Part shown: piece after piece, positions 26,001 through 34,709 of the stretch
Numbering within the stretch: position 1 is the first letter of the stretch
Layout of the letters: each line of letters begins with the position of its first letter
Assembly: GCF_002575655.3 (NCBI RefSeq)
Contig: NC_053037.3
Coordinates: 319,885,294-319,949,293, forward strand
Direction: 5' to 3'
Source of the DNA: Aegilops tauschii subsp. strangulata
Taxonomy: Eukaryota > Streptophyta > Magnoliopsida > Poales > Poaceae
Length of the DNA: 64,000 nt
Position numbers and translations under genes: made by a program
The notes under the pieces: model-generated
Databases searched by the model: none
The model's input: the letters and a program-made list of their open reading frames with translations, nothing else
What the model was told of the DNA's origin: nothing

Positions 26001-27717
26001 TCTATAAATTTGCTTGTGATGTGCCCTACTAGAGAGCTTGCAAACCAAGTCGCTGTTGAGGCCAAAAAGCTTCTCAAGTATCATCGCTCGCTAGGTGTTC
26101 AGGTTGTAATTGGTGGCACAAGAATAACTCAAGAGCAACGTAACATGCAGGCTAATCCGTGTCAGGTGATTACTTATCAGCTCAAGTTTGCACATATCTA
26201 TGTGTGGTTTATGCACTAATACTTTGTTTTGGCCAAACAGATTCTTGTTGCTACACCTGGAAGGCTTAAGGATCATCTTGAGAACACACCTGGTTTTTCT
26301 ACTCGGCTCAAAGGGGTGAAGGTTCTTGTTCTTGATGAAGCTGACCGCCTACTGGATATGGGATTCAGAAGAGATATTGAAAAAATTATGGCTGCCACTC
26401 CTAAAGACCGTCAGACACTGCTGTTTTCTGCTACTGTTCCAGAAGAGGTAACTGCGTCTGTCATTATGCACTTTTAATGCCTATTTACAGTCTAATTTTG
26501 TTGAATGTTTGTTATTAGGTCCGTCAAATTTCTCACGTAGCAATGAGGAAGGACTATAGGTTCATTAACACCGTTAAAGAGGGTGACGAGGAGACACATT
26601 CACAGGTTTAGACCATCATTTTTTATGAGCTCTACGGTAAATGTTTAAAGCAAGAAAGTACCTTACATTAGTGCTGCTGCATCAGGTTAGCCAGATGTAT
26701 ATGATTGCACCACTTGATCTGCACTTCTCTATATTATATGATGTACTGAAGAAGCATGTCGCAGATGATGCGGACTACAAAGTAAGTTATCTTAGCAGGT
26801 AGTTTCAATCATGCATATTTAAGATTTATTGTGTCTCCTTAACTCATTACCCATACAATCTTGCAGGTGATTATATTCTGTACTACTGCAATGGTCACGA
26901 AACTTGTTGCTGAAGTTCTCTCCCAGCTGAAACTGAATATAAGAGAGATTCATTCCAGAAAGTCACAATCTGCAAGAACTAAGGTCTCGGATGAATTCAG
27001 AAGGTCAAAGGGCGTGATATTAGTTAGTTCTGATGTGTCTGCTCGTGGTGTTGATTATCCTGATGTCACCCTCGTCATACAGGTAGGTTCTGTTTTCACA
27101 GATTTAATTCTACCAAAATCTCATGTACATTCCTCATAAAATTTATTTGCATTCACAAGGTTGGGATTCCTGCTGGTAGAGAACAGTATATACATAGAAT
27201 TGGTAGGACAGGACGGAAAGGCAAGGAAGGGCTGGGCCTCTTACTGTTGGCTCCCTGGGAAAGTCATTTTCTTACCAGCGTGAAAGATCTGTCAGTATCA
27301 GAGGCTGTGACACCTTCAGTTGATTCAAGCACTCAGACAGAAGTAAGCAGTATTCAGCTTAAATAGTCCTTTTTGCGGGGAGGTTTATTGGTTGTGTAGC
27401 TCGTTGTGTCGTTTGATCAGCCTGGTGCTAATTTAGCAGCAATAGACTAGTATTAGCTGTGCATTAAACCGTCAATTTTCTTATGACAGGTGAAAGGTGC
27501 ACTTAGAAGAGTAGAGATGAAGAGCAAGGAATCAGCATATCAAGCATGGTTAGGGTACTACAACTCAAACAAGACCATTGGTGGTAACAAGTCGAGACTT
27601 GTTACTCTCGGCGAAGAGTTCAGCCGGAGCATGGGGCTTGCAGCCCCACCAGCCATACCCAAGCTCATTCTTCGCAAGATGGGTCTTAGCAAAGTTCCTG
27701 GCTTTCGATCTACATAA
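17097..27717 (+). CDS. DEAD-box ATP-dependent RNA helicase (10 exons, 588 aa)
   Basis: Exons by splice signals and frame: 17097-17458, 25565-25671, 25767-25822, 25941-26165, 26241-26447, 26519-26605, 26686-26781, 26867-27082, 27160-27342, 27490-27717. All introns are GT-AG; the exons total 1767 nt and the frame is continuous. Helicase motifs in order: Q motif (GYGRMTQVQ, 139-147), I AKTGTGKT (164-171), Ia PTRELA (204-209), Ib TPGRL (255-259), II DEAD (282-285), III SAT (313-315), IV VIIFCTT (381-387), V ARGVDYP (439-445), [10 protein letters not shown] (464-471). All catalytic residues are present, so it should unwind or remodel RNA with ATP. The first ~45 residues are rich in Arg, Ser and Ala with one acidic residue, compatible with an organelle transit peptide (inference). 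The C-terminus ([18 protein letters not shown]) resembles the plant RH25/26/31/48 group. Intron 1 is about 8.1 kb because of a retrotransposon nest; no exon is damaged. Confidence 0.93.
17515..17908 (+). repeat. ~196-bp tandem duplication inside helicase intron 1
   Basis: Two diverged direct copies, about 17515-17710 and 17711-17908. Both start AGAAATGGAGAGT and contain GCCTGATTTTACTGTTTG and TAAACTTCTAATAGCGTC. They differ by small indels and substitutions, so the duplication is old. It lies in original intron sequence, upstream of the gypsy insertion. Confidence 0.85.
18138..18436 (-). repeat. 3' LTR of the intronic gypsy element
   Basis: Starts TGTCACACTCCC and ends GGGCGTGACA on the plus strand. 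It matches 25000-25293 except for four transitions and a 5-bp insertion near 18174. The element's polypurine tract lies immediately to its right. Confidence 0.93.
18437..20548 (-). pseudogene. gypsy pol 3' part: RT end, RNase H, integrase, chromodomain-like tail
   Basis: Read on the minus strand from 20548. The end of RT shows [14 protein letters not shown]. RNase H follows (near 20142, with [10 protein letters not shown] and NKAADALSR). The integrase zinc-binding part has ISSCSVCKQ. The integrase core has [18 protein letters not shown] and [12 protein letters not shown], which supply the D, D and E positions. A C-terminal part with HPVFHVS and then VLIKWPSQ...SWED resembles the integrase tail and chromodomain of chromoviruses. 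The frame changes several times (near 20230, 19750, 19660, 19100 and 18800), so no intact polyprotein is made. The polypurine tract lies at the left end. The upstream RT half is across the solo LTR. Confidence 0.85.
20554..22262 (-). mobile_element. Angela/BARE-type copia solo LTR inside the gypsy element
   Basis: A 1709-bp LTR without internal region or partner, TG...CA ended and flanked by the perfect 5-bp target duplication CTGAT (20549-20553 and 22263-22267). The family's coding orientation is minus: that strand starts TGTTGGAAATATGCC. Its promoter TATA is the CTATATATAG near 20984. It splits the gypsy RT gene. Over 21438-21752 its translation is identical to the corresponding part of the 3' LTR at 40138-41853, so the two belong to the same subfamily. 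A solo LTR is the usual product of unequal recombination between the two LTRs of a full element. Confidence 0.93.
22268..22543 (-). pseudogene. gypsy RT, palm region with FVDD
   Basis: The minus frame contains [13 protein letters not shown] and then [12 protein letters not shown], the RT catalytic FVDD (equivalent to YVDD), and [17 protein letters not shown]. It is separated from the upstream RT part by a frameshift near 22535 and from the downstream part by the solo LTR. The catalytic residues themselves are kept. Confidence 0.85.
22465..24998 (-). pseudogene. gypsy gag, zinc knuckle, protease and RT N-half
   Basis: Translation starts at 24998 with an ATG lying in the primer-binding site (product begins MVSDLPDYL). 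A one-base frameshift near 24720 joins it to the long frame, open from 24819 down to 22465. Domains in order: a Ser/Arg/Pro-rich linker; a retrotransposon gag domain ([24 protein letters not shown]); a CCHC knuckle ([14 protein letters not shown]); an aspartic protease active site ([12 protein letters not shown]); and the RT start ([33 protein letters not shown]). It loses the RT frame near 22535. Antisense open frames over this region are shadows of its GC-rich coding. Confidence 0.88.
25000..25293 (-). repeat. 5' LTR of the intronic gypsy element
   Basis: 294 bp, TGTCACACTCCC to GGGCGTGACA on the plus strand. The primer-binding site lies immediately to its left. About 270 bp of original intron remain between this LTR and exon 2 of the helicase, ending in a TTGCAG acceptor. 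Confidence 0.93.
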
Positions 27718-28202
27718 CCTGATCCGCAAGGGCAAGCAGGACTCGTGTGCTAGAGCGCACGACGGGGCCAACCACAATGCTCTCAGTGTCGTAAACTATG
27801 GCTCGCCCCTACTGCACCTCAGTGCTGCTGATACTGGGGATTTGCAGATTGGTCTGCGGAGGATGGTCAAGAGTTTGGACAATCAAAGCTTCTCTCCGAG
27901 CTCAGAAGTCTTGAGTTCAAGCATGGCCACTGTATTCCTTTTGACGCCAAATCTTGACCGGTTTACTACCCATAGGAGACGGGGTTCAGACAGACCCCAT
28001 TGATTCATTATGTAAAGCAACGGACCAAACGATTCAGTGACCTGATCAGGATATGTTCCGATCCATTTTCAGAAATGTATTGCTCACTGTACCACAGGGC
28101 ACCACATAGCTTAACACACTCATGTCGCCACGATATGTATCAGCTAGTATTTCTACCTGTTGTATGGAATCAGGCTTTTTCTTATGGGCAGATTAATGTG
28201 AT
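27718..28202 (+). other. helicase 3' flank / probable 3' UTR
   Basis: Single-copy sequence between the helicase stop codon and the copia insertion. No convincing coding frame or repeat was seen. The helicase 3' UTR and polyadenylation site probably lie here, but no single signal stands out. Confidence 0.45.
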
Positions 28203-28403
28203 TGAAGAGGAGAGAGTAGCTATAGGAATCAACGCACAATCTATTAGCTCTGCCGGCTGGAACTATATACAGTTTACAGAGATCATCGTGCGCCACTACC
28301 TGGCTGATCGTGGGCGACATGCCCACTACTCACACGCATGCACTGACCGCAGGTCGTGCTCTATACGCGTATACATACACTCTACACTCTCTACACTCTA
28401 ACA
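28203..28403 (-). repeat. 3' LTR of the young copia element
   Basis: Starts TGAAGAGGAGAG and ends ACACTCTAACA on the plus strand, followed on the right by the C-run that is the complement of the polypurine tract. One base differs from the 5' LTR. Confidence 0.95.
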
Positions 28404-30119
28404 CCCCCCCGCAGTCTTGGCGTCGGCTGGCGTGACGCAAAGACTGGCCCTGAACTGAAGGAAAATGTCCATGGGCAAGCCTTTCGTGGGCAAGCCTTTC
28501 GTCATGACGTCGGCGAGCTGCTGTGTGGTGCCTTTCGTCATGACGTCGGCGAGCTGCTGTGTGGTGGGAATGTGAAGTACGCCAAACTGGCTGAGCGCCA
28601 CTCGTTCCCGCACGAAATGGATGTCGAGTTCGACATGCTTGGTGTGGCGGTGGTGCACGGGGTTGGCGGAGAGGTAGCAGGCGGACACATTGTCGCAGTA
28701 GACCACGGTCGCCGAGCGGACAGGAAGAAGAAGCTCGCCGAGAAGTTGACGTAGCCAGACGCATTCGGCGACGACGTTGGCGACGCCGCGGTACTCGGCT
28801 TCAGCGCTCGAGCGAGACACGGTGGCCTGACGCTTGGAGGACCAGGAGACGAGCGCGTCGCCGAGGTAGACGCAGAACCCAGACGTCGAACGACGGGTGT
28901 CCGGGCAGCCGGCCCAGTCAGCGTCGGTTTAGCCGCGGAGATCCAGTGTCGGGGAAGCGCGGAGATGGAGCCCGAGCGTGGGCGTCCCCCGGATGTAGCG
29001 CAGCACGCGCTTGATGAGAGCTTGATGGCATTCCCGCGGATCGTGCATGTGCAGACATATCTGCTGCACGGCGTACGCCAGCTCAGGCCGGGTGATGGTG
29101 AGGTACTGGAGCGCGCCGGCGATGCTGCGATAGCCCGACGGATCTGCCGCGCGCGGCCCCTCGGCCTGGGGAAGCTTGCCCTTCGTGTCGACCGGCGTGG
29201 GCGACGGCCTGCAATTGTCCATGGCAGCGCGCTCGAGGATGTCCTCGGCGTACTGCTGTTGACAGAGGAAGAAGCCCGACGCGGTGCGCGTCACCTGGAT
29301 GCCGAGGAAGAAGCGCAGAGCGCCGAGATCCTTCATGGCGAACTCACTGGTGAGGGCGTGGACGATCCGTTGGAGAAGAGCCGGGGTTGACGCGGTGAGC
29401 ACGATATCGTCGACGTAGAGGAGGAGAAAGGCCGCGTCAGCGCCGCGCGTGTAGGTGAACAGAGAGGAGTCAGAGCGCGTCGCGGTGAAGCCGATCGTGT
29501 TGATGAAGGCGGCGAACGTCTGAAACCAGGCGCGGTGGGCCTGCTTAAGCCCGTACAGCGACTTGTTGAGGCGGCAGACATGCTGAGGACGGTGCTCGTC
29601 GACAAAGCCAGCCGGCTGGAGACAGTAAACCTCCTCCGCAAGCGTACCATGCAGGAACGCGTTCTTGACGTCCAGTTGATGAACCGGCCAGCCGCGCGAG
29701 GCAGCAATGGTGAGGACGGAGCGGATCGTCGCCGGCTTGACCACCGGCGAGAAGGTCTCGTCGTAGTCCACGCCAGCGTGCTGATTGAAGCCTCGGACCA
29801 CCCACCGCGCCTTGTACCGTTCGAGGGAGCCATCCGCGCGAAATTTGTGTTTGAACACCCATTTGCCGCAGATCAGGTTGGCGGTGGGTGGGCGAGGGAC
29901 CAACTCCCAGGTGCGGTTGGCGACGAGCGTAGCAAACTCTTCGCGCATGGCAGCTAACCAGTTGGGATCGTGCACGGCAATCCGAACGGAGCTGGGCAGC
30001 GGCGAGAGTGAGTTGGTGGAGGAGGCAGCAGCGGCATCATAGTACTTTGGATTGGGCTTGAAGACGCCGGCCTGGGCGCGGGTCACCGGGCGGCGGGAGA
30101 CCGCAGCTGGCGTGAGCAC
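28404..30119 (-). pseudogene. copia reverse transcriptase and RNase H (one stop codon)
   Basis: RT from 30119: WKFV-type start (CGKWVFKHKFRADG), YDETFSPVVKP, QLDVKNAFLHG, SLYGLKQAHRAW and the catalytic LLYVDDIVL. A single TAA near 28929 interrupts the frame (after LDLRG). RNase H then continues in the same sense with [11 protein letters not shown] (near 28820), YCDNVSA and [12 protein letters not shown]. Near the C-terminus, a 12-residue segment [12 protein letters not shown] is duplicated in frame. Apart from the stop and the duplication, all catalytic motifs are kept, so loss of function is recent. Confidence 0.9.
28473..28566 (-). repeat. in-frame tandem duplications in copia RNase H
   Basis: A 36-bp segment occurs twice in tandem (28495-28530 and 28531-28566), adding 12 codons. 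A 15-bp segment beside it also occurs twice (28473-28487 and 28488-28502), adding 5 codons. Both are multiples of three and leave the frame open. Confidence 0.92.
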
Positions 30120-30513
30120 ACCGGTCTCTGAACCTGAAGCCGCGGCTGAAACTAAAGCAGAACACTACTCCAGAGACGGCGAAGAGCCAGAGCCGCTGGA
30201 TGAGGATCGGGCGGCCTCAGTTGAATGAGCGGAGCGCGCGCTAGCGGTGACGCCAGGAGAGCCATCCAGAGATAATCGGACGGCCGCGTTTGAACGCGTG
30301 GGCGATTCGACAGCTGCGTTTGAACGCGGCGTCGGCGCGGGTGATCCAGCGACTGGTCCAGGGACTAGAGGTGGGCGGCGCGGATGGAAGGAGCTGAAGG
30401 ATCGGCGGAGCCCCAAGCTGCGGTGGAGCGGGCGGAGCGGCAGGCTCATTGCGCGAGAAGGGGAAGATGTCCTCGTGAAAGGAAACATGGCGGGAGGTGA
30501 TGACTCGCTTGGA

Positions 30514-32316
30514 CTAAAGATCGAAGCAGCGATACCCGCGGTGATCGGCTGGATAGCCGAGGAAAACACACGCGGCTGAGCGATAGTCGAGCTTGTGGCG
30601 AGCGGTGGAAGTGAGGTTGGGGTAGCAGAGGCAGCCGAACACGCGCAGGGTGCTATAATCAGGGGCAACTCCGAGTAAAAGCTCATGGGGCGTCCGTGGC
30701 GCGCTGTGGTGACAGGGGCGCTGGTTCAGCAGAAAAGTTGCAGTGTTCAGAGCTTCAGCCCAAAACCGCGGCGGCATCGATGCGTGAAAAAGAAGCGCGC
30801 GCACGCTGTCATTGAGCGTGCGGAGGATGCGTTCAGCCTTGCCGTTCTGCTGACTGGTGTAAGGGCACGACAAACGGAGCACGGTGCCGTGGGAGGCGAG
30901 AAGCTCGCGTGAGGCATGGCTGTCGAACTCGCGGCCGTTGTCTGTTTGAACAGAGAACATCGGCAGCTGAAATTGCGTGCGGGCATAGGCATAGAAATCA
31001 CGCAAGATAGGCAGAACTTCAGATTTGTGTTTGAGGGGGAAGGTCCAAGCGTAGTGAGTATAATCATCAAGAACCACTAAGTAGAAATGATAACCAGAAA
31101 CACTGGGAACCGGAGATGTCCATACATCAAGATGCAGTATTTGAAAAGGAAAATAAGTACAACTGACAGAATCTGAAAATGGGAGGCGCACATGCTTGCC
31201 AAGGCGACAGGCGTGGCAAGGATGCGGCGCAGGTTTACTGAAAAGAAAGCTACTGTCGACAAGCTGTAGTTGGGCTGAACCAAGGTGACCGAGCCGCTGG
31301 TGAAGACGAGCAGCAGTGACGACGCCGGCAAAGGGAGGTGCAGGGTGTGTGGTCGCCGCCGTCACGGAGTAGAGGTCACCAGTGGAATCACAGCGCAGGA
31401 TCACTGCCCGAGTTCGGAGGTCGACAGAGAAACCAAATAAGTCAAACTCTACTGAAATAGGATTGTCACGACAAATCTGACGTATGGAGAGGAGGTTTTT
31501 GATCAGTGAGGGAGAGACAAGAATGTTGCGCAGTTGGATGGGAGAGGTGCCGGAGATGAGCGAGCCGGTGCCTGTGTGTGTGATGGGCAGATGCTCGCCA
31601 CTCCCAACGACAATATGAGAGGAGGAAGAAGAGGGAAGAAGGGTTTGAAGAGTACCGGGGGAGTTGGTCATGTGGGACGCCGCACCAGAGTCCATGTACC
31701 ACTCGGAGGCACTGCCGGAGGACGACGGCCCCGCCTTGGCGCTGTGAAGCGCGGCCTGGAGAGAGGCCATGTCCAGCGGCTGCTGCTGTTGTGTGCCAGG
31801 AGGAGCAGCGTAGGCAGGCGTCGGAGCGTAGCCGTACGGAGGTGCATAGGCAGGCGGGGGCCCGTAGCCGTACGCACCGGGAGCGGCGAGAGCGGCGTAC
31901 ATAGCCTGCTGGGGCGGCGTGCCAGGGCGTGGGCCAAGCACACCAGAGCCCGGCGCGCGCCACGGCATGGGCCAGGCCTGAACCAGCCCCGTCCAGGAGT
32001 TGGTGCCGGGGACAGGAGCGGGCAGGCCGGGGACCCGTGGAGGCGCAGGTGAGGTCGGCGAGCCGCCGACGCCATTGCCGCGCCCGCGGCGACGTCCACG
32101 GCCACCGCGCGCACGACCGCCACCGGCAGTGTTAGGCGACCGGAGAAGGCACTGTAGGCGAAGGAGGTGACGGTGCGGCACCACGCCCAGCGTAGAGCGC
32201 GTGCGCACCCTGGAGGCATGCGGTCTGCTCAGCGCGGTGCTCCTCAAGGAGCAGAAAGGAGCGCGTCTGGAGGAGCGAGGGCAGCGGCTACTGCGACATG
32301 ATGTGGGGGATGGCAC
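30514..32316 (-). CDS. copia protease-integrase part of pol
   Basis: A 600-codon open frame on the minus strand. The first ~70 residues overlap the gag frame and are probably not translated as such; a frameshift relative to gag lies in 32150-32310. A Gly/Pro/Tyr-rich linker (about residues 70-195) is followed by the aspartic protease site WYMDSGAASHM, the integrase HHCC part (HQRLGHL, CHACRLGK), and the integrase core with LHLDVW, QTDNGREF and QQNGKAERI giving D, D and E. I see no CCHC zinc knuckle between gag and protease, which is unusual for copia. The frame ends at 30514 before RT starts in another frame. Confidence 0.85.
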   Translation of the reverse strand: MPSPTSCRSSRCPRSSRRAPFCSLRSTALSRPHASRVRTRSTLGVVPHRHLLRLQCLLRSPNTAGGGRARGGRGRRRGRGNGVGGSPTSPAPPRVPGLPAPVPGTNSWTGLVQAWPMPWRAPGSGVLGPRPGTPPQQAMYAALAAPGAYGYGPPPAYAPPYGYAPTPAYAAPPGTQQQQPLDMASLQAALHSAKAGPSSSGSASEWYMDSGAASHMTNSPGTLQTLLPSSSSSHIVVGSGEHLPITHTGTGSLISGTSPIQLRNILVSPSLIKNLLSIRQICRDNPISVEFDLFGFSVDLRTRAVILRCDSTGDLYSVTAATTHPAPPFAGVVTAARLHQRLGHLGSAQLQLVDSSFLFSKPAPHPCHACRLGKHVRLPFSDSVSCTYFPFQILHLDVWTSPVPSVSGYHFYLVVLDDYTHYAWTFPLKHKSEVLPILRDFYAYARTQFQLPMFSVQTDNGREFDSHASRELLASHGTVLRLSCPYTSQQNGKAERILRTLNDSVRALLFHASMPPRFWAEALNTATFLLNQRPCHHSAPRTPHELLLGVAPDYSTLRVFGCLCYPNLTSTARHKLDYRSAACVFLGYPADHRGYRCFDL

Positions 32317-33013
32317 CGTGGTACTGACGGTTGAGACCGCGCAGGAGGTGGAAGACCTGGCGCGGTTCCGACACGGGCTGGCCGAGGTCGCGAAGCTGGT
32401 CGGCGTACATCTTCAGCTTGGTGCAGTACTGCATGACCGTCATGTCGCCTTGCACGACGGCGTGGTACTCGGCGTCGATGTACACCGCCCGGGCGAGTTG
32501 GTTGTCGCGGAAGAGCCCGTCGATGGCCGTCCAGACAGTGAGGGTCGCGTCCTCGTCCGCCATCACCGCGTCGAGAAGATCAGGCGCGACAGTGGCGTTG
32601 AGCCAGTGAACCACAGCGTGATCCGCCATGGCCCAGTCGGGATCGTCGAAGCGCGGGACAGCCGCGGCGTCCACGTGATCACGGAGCCCGAACATGCCGA
32701 TCGTCGTGTCGAAGTGGCGACGCCACTGTGCGTAGTTGCCGGCGAGGAGGTCGAGGGTGATCGGAACGTGACGACGAATGTCGATGGTTTGCAGTACCGT
32801 GTGAGAGACGGTTGTCACAACCGGGGTAGGAACCAGAGGGGCGGCCGGAAGGAGAGCGGGTGGAGGTGGGGGTGGCACGACCACGGCGGCAGGGGAGCCG
32901 GAGTCATCCTGAGCAGGGGAGGAGGGGGAAGGCAGGTTGTTCTCCATAGCGGCGGAAGCGGGATCGTCGACCGGAGCGAAAGGATTGAGCCGGTCGCCGG
33001 TATCTGATACCAT
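32288..33013 (-). CDS. copia gag
   Basis: Read from an ATG at 33013-33011 whose A is the last base of the 5' LTR and whose TG opens the primer-binding site. The protein starts MVSDTGDRLNPF, then has a Pro-rich stretch, then a typical copia gag (UBN2-like) with NYAQWRRHFDTTI and HLLRGLNRQYHG. The frame ends at 32288, before any nucleocapsid-type knuckle. An ATG upstream in the LTR is also in frame but would lie in untranslated LTR sequence. Confidence 0.8.
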   Translation of the reverse strand: MVSDTGDRLNPFAPVDDPASAAMENNLPSPSSPAQDDSGSPAAVVVPPPPPPALLPAAPLVPTPVVTTVSHTVLQTIDIRRHVPITLDLLAGNYAQWRRHFDTTIGMFGLRDHVDAAAVPRFDDPDWAMADHAVVHWLNATVAPDLLDAVMADEDATLTVWTAIDGLFRDNQLARAVYIDAEYHAVVQGDMTVMQYCTKLKMYADQLRDLGQPVSEPRQVFHLLRGLNRQYHGAIPHIMSQ

Positions 33014-33213
33014 GAAGAAGAGAGAGTAGCTATAGGAATCAACGCACAATCTATTAGCTCTGCCGGCTGGAACTATATACAGTTTACAGAGATCATCGTG
33101 CGCCACTACCTGGCTGATCGTGGGCGACATGCCCACTACTCACACGCATGCACTGACCGCAGGTCGTGCTCTATACGCGTATACATACACTCTACACTCT
33201 CTACACTCTAACA
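33013..33213 (-). repeat. 5' LTR of the young copia element
   Basis: 201 bp, TGAAGAAGAGAG to ACACTCTAACA on the plus strand, flanked on the right by GTGAT. The primer-binding site lies on its left. Confidence 0.95.
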
Positions 33214-33275
33214 GTGATGTATCGTAAATCCGTTAAGTGCATTATTAGCATGGTCACTCCAGATAGATTGTATGA

Positions 33276-33370
33276 CCTCAGTCTCAAATTAGTTGTTAAT
33301 GTGCCTAACACTAAAATATGTCTAAATACATCCATACAAATCTAAGACAACTAATTCGAGACTGAGGAAG
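33276..33370. mobile_element. degenerate Stowaway-like MITE
   Basis: About 95 bp with imperfect terminal inverted repeats: CTCAGTCTCAAATTAGTTGT on the left against a complement differing at one base on the right (CTCAGTCTCGAATTAGTTGT). The sequence resembles Stowaway ends (CTCCCTCCGTC...) with altered first bases. No clean TA target duplication was seen. Confidence 0.6.
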
Positions 33371-33406
33371 TACAAAACTTATTTTCTTACACCCAGTTTG
33401 GATGTA

Positions 33407-33519
33407 CTCCCTCCGTCCGGGAATACTTGTCAGTGAAATGGATGTATCTAGTCATATTTTAGTTCTAGATACATCCATTTTTATCCATTTATGCGACAAG
33501 TATTTTCGGACGGAGGGAG
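33407..33519. mobile_element. Stowaway MITE (Tc1/mariner type)
   Basis: A 113-bp foldback element with ends CTCCCTCCGTCCG and CGGACGGAGGGAG, long terminal inverted repeats that include ATACTTGTC/GACAAGTAT, and a TA target duplication (33405-33406 and 33520-33521). The hallmark CTCCCTCCGT ends are diagnostic in grasses. It has no coding capacity and would rely on a mariner transposase elsewhere. Confidence 0.93.
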
Positions 33520-33521
33520 TA

Positions 33522-33936
33522 GACATTAGGGCTTCACTTGGAGCAATGACCTGACAATGTGCAAGCTTCCCTTATGTCCTCCACGCTCTTTCCTCCTCAC
33601 TCTCCAGCCATTGCCCCCTTCTCCTTGCCGATGACAGTGGGGCTCGAGGTGCGAGAGAACCAGCGAAAAAAAATTGCTCGACCTCCGCGTCCCTCTTCGA
33701 GGCGACACACGAGGGGGGTGGGGTAGTCCCCGTCGGCGGCCACCCTTTCCTCCCTCCCCTCCTCGCCGCTGTCGGACGAAGCCCGGGCAGTGTCGGTAGC
33801 GGCGGGGACTCTCCCAAACGCGACCCCCTCCTTCCTGGCGACAGTGTGGAGCTCCAATGACGGTGCTCTTGGTGGCTTGGTGTGGCAAATCTCCAACGGC
33901 GGCTCAGTGCGTTGGCGGCAATGGCGGAGAATGATA
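33522..33936. other. unassigned GC-rich stretch before truncated LTR
   Basis: Open in several frames on the minus strand, rich in Arg, Gly and Pro, with no recognisable domain. It could be a captured or flanking gene fragment. It occupies the place where the first ~260 bp of the adjacent WIS/Angela LTR are missing, so it marks a deletion or rearrangement junction near 33937. Confidence 0.4.
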
Positions 33937-34709
33937 ACGATGGTTAAGGTTTTCTAACCATAGACATTAGTTGTCATTTGATAACGAGATCACATCATTA
34001 GGAGAATGATGTGATGGACAGACACAACCGTAAGCTTAGCAACATATCATTTAGTTATTTGTTGTAGCTTTCTTCATGTCAAGTATCAGTTCCTTAGACC
34101 ATGAGAGCATGCCACTCCTAGATACCAGAGGAATACTTTGTGTTCTATCAAACATCACTTCGTAACTGGGTGATCATAAAGGTGCTCTACAGGTATCTCC
34201 GAAGGTGTCTGTTGGGTTGCATGGATCGAGACTGGGATTTGTCACTTCGTGTGACAGACATATATCTCTGGGACCTCTCGGTAATACAACATCATTAGAA
34301 GCTTTATGTGATTAATGGGTTTAGTCACGGGATCTTGTATTACAGAATGAGTAAAAAGACTTGCCGGTAATGAGATTGAACTAGGTATGAAGATACCGAC
34401 GATCGAATTTCGGGCAAGTAACAATTCCCTTTGTCCGGCGATATGCATACGGGATTAACTGAATCCTCGACATCATGGTTCAACCGATAAAGATCTTCAT
34501 GGAATATGTAGGAACCAATATGGGCATCTAGGTCCCGCAATTGGTAATTGACCGGAGAGGTACTCGGTCATGTCTACATGGTTCTCGAACCCATAGGGTC
34601 GCACGCTTAACGTTCGATAGCGCTAGGGTAGTAATGAGATATTAACATTGGTGATTGACGGTTGTTTGGAGTCCCGGATGAGATCTCAGACGTCACGAGA
34701 AGTTCCGGA

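Larger units (their letters stand above)
28203..33213 (-). mobile_element. young Ty1/copia LTR retrotransposon with 201-bp LTRs
   Basis: A full-length minus-strand element, 5011 bp. Both LTRs are 201 bp, TG...CA ended, and differ at only one base (28209 G against 33019 A). A perfect GTGAT target duplication flanks it (28198-28202 and 33214-33218). The primer-binding site beside the 5' LTR reads TGGTATCAGAT. The minus-strand tract CTGCGGGGGGG beside the 3' LTR is the polypurine tract. Gene order gag, protease, integrase, RT, RNase H is that of copia. The coding part is GC-rich, unlike its surroundings. One mismatch in 201 bp points to insertion within the last few hundred thousand years. It sits about 0.5 kb downstream of the helicase stop codon. 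Confidence 0.95.

Noticed and set aside
32201..33007. 268-codon plus-strand frame
   Set aside because: Antisense of copia gag in GC-rich DNA; the minus strand holds the recognisable gag.
33526..33896. Arg/Gly-rich minus-strand frames as a host gene
   Set aside because: Three overlapping frames are equally open, with no start context, splice partner or domain; reported only as an unassigned stretch.
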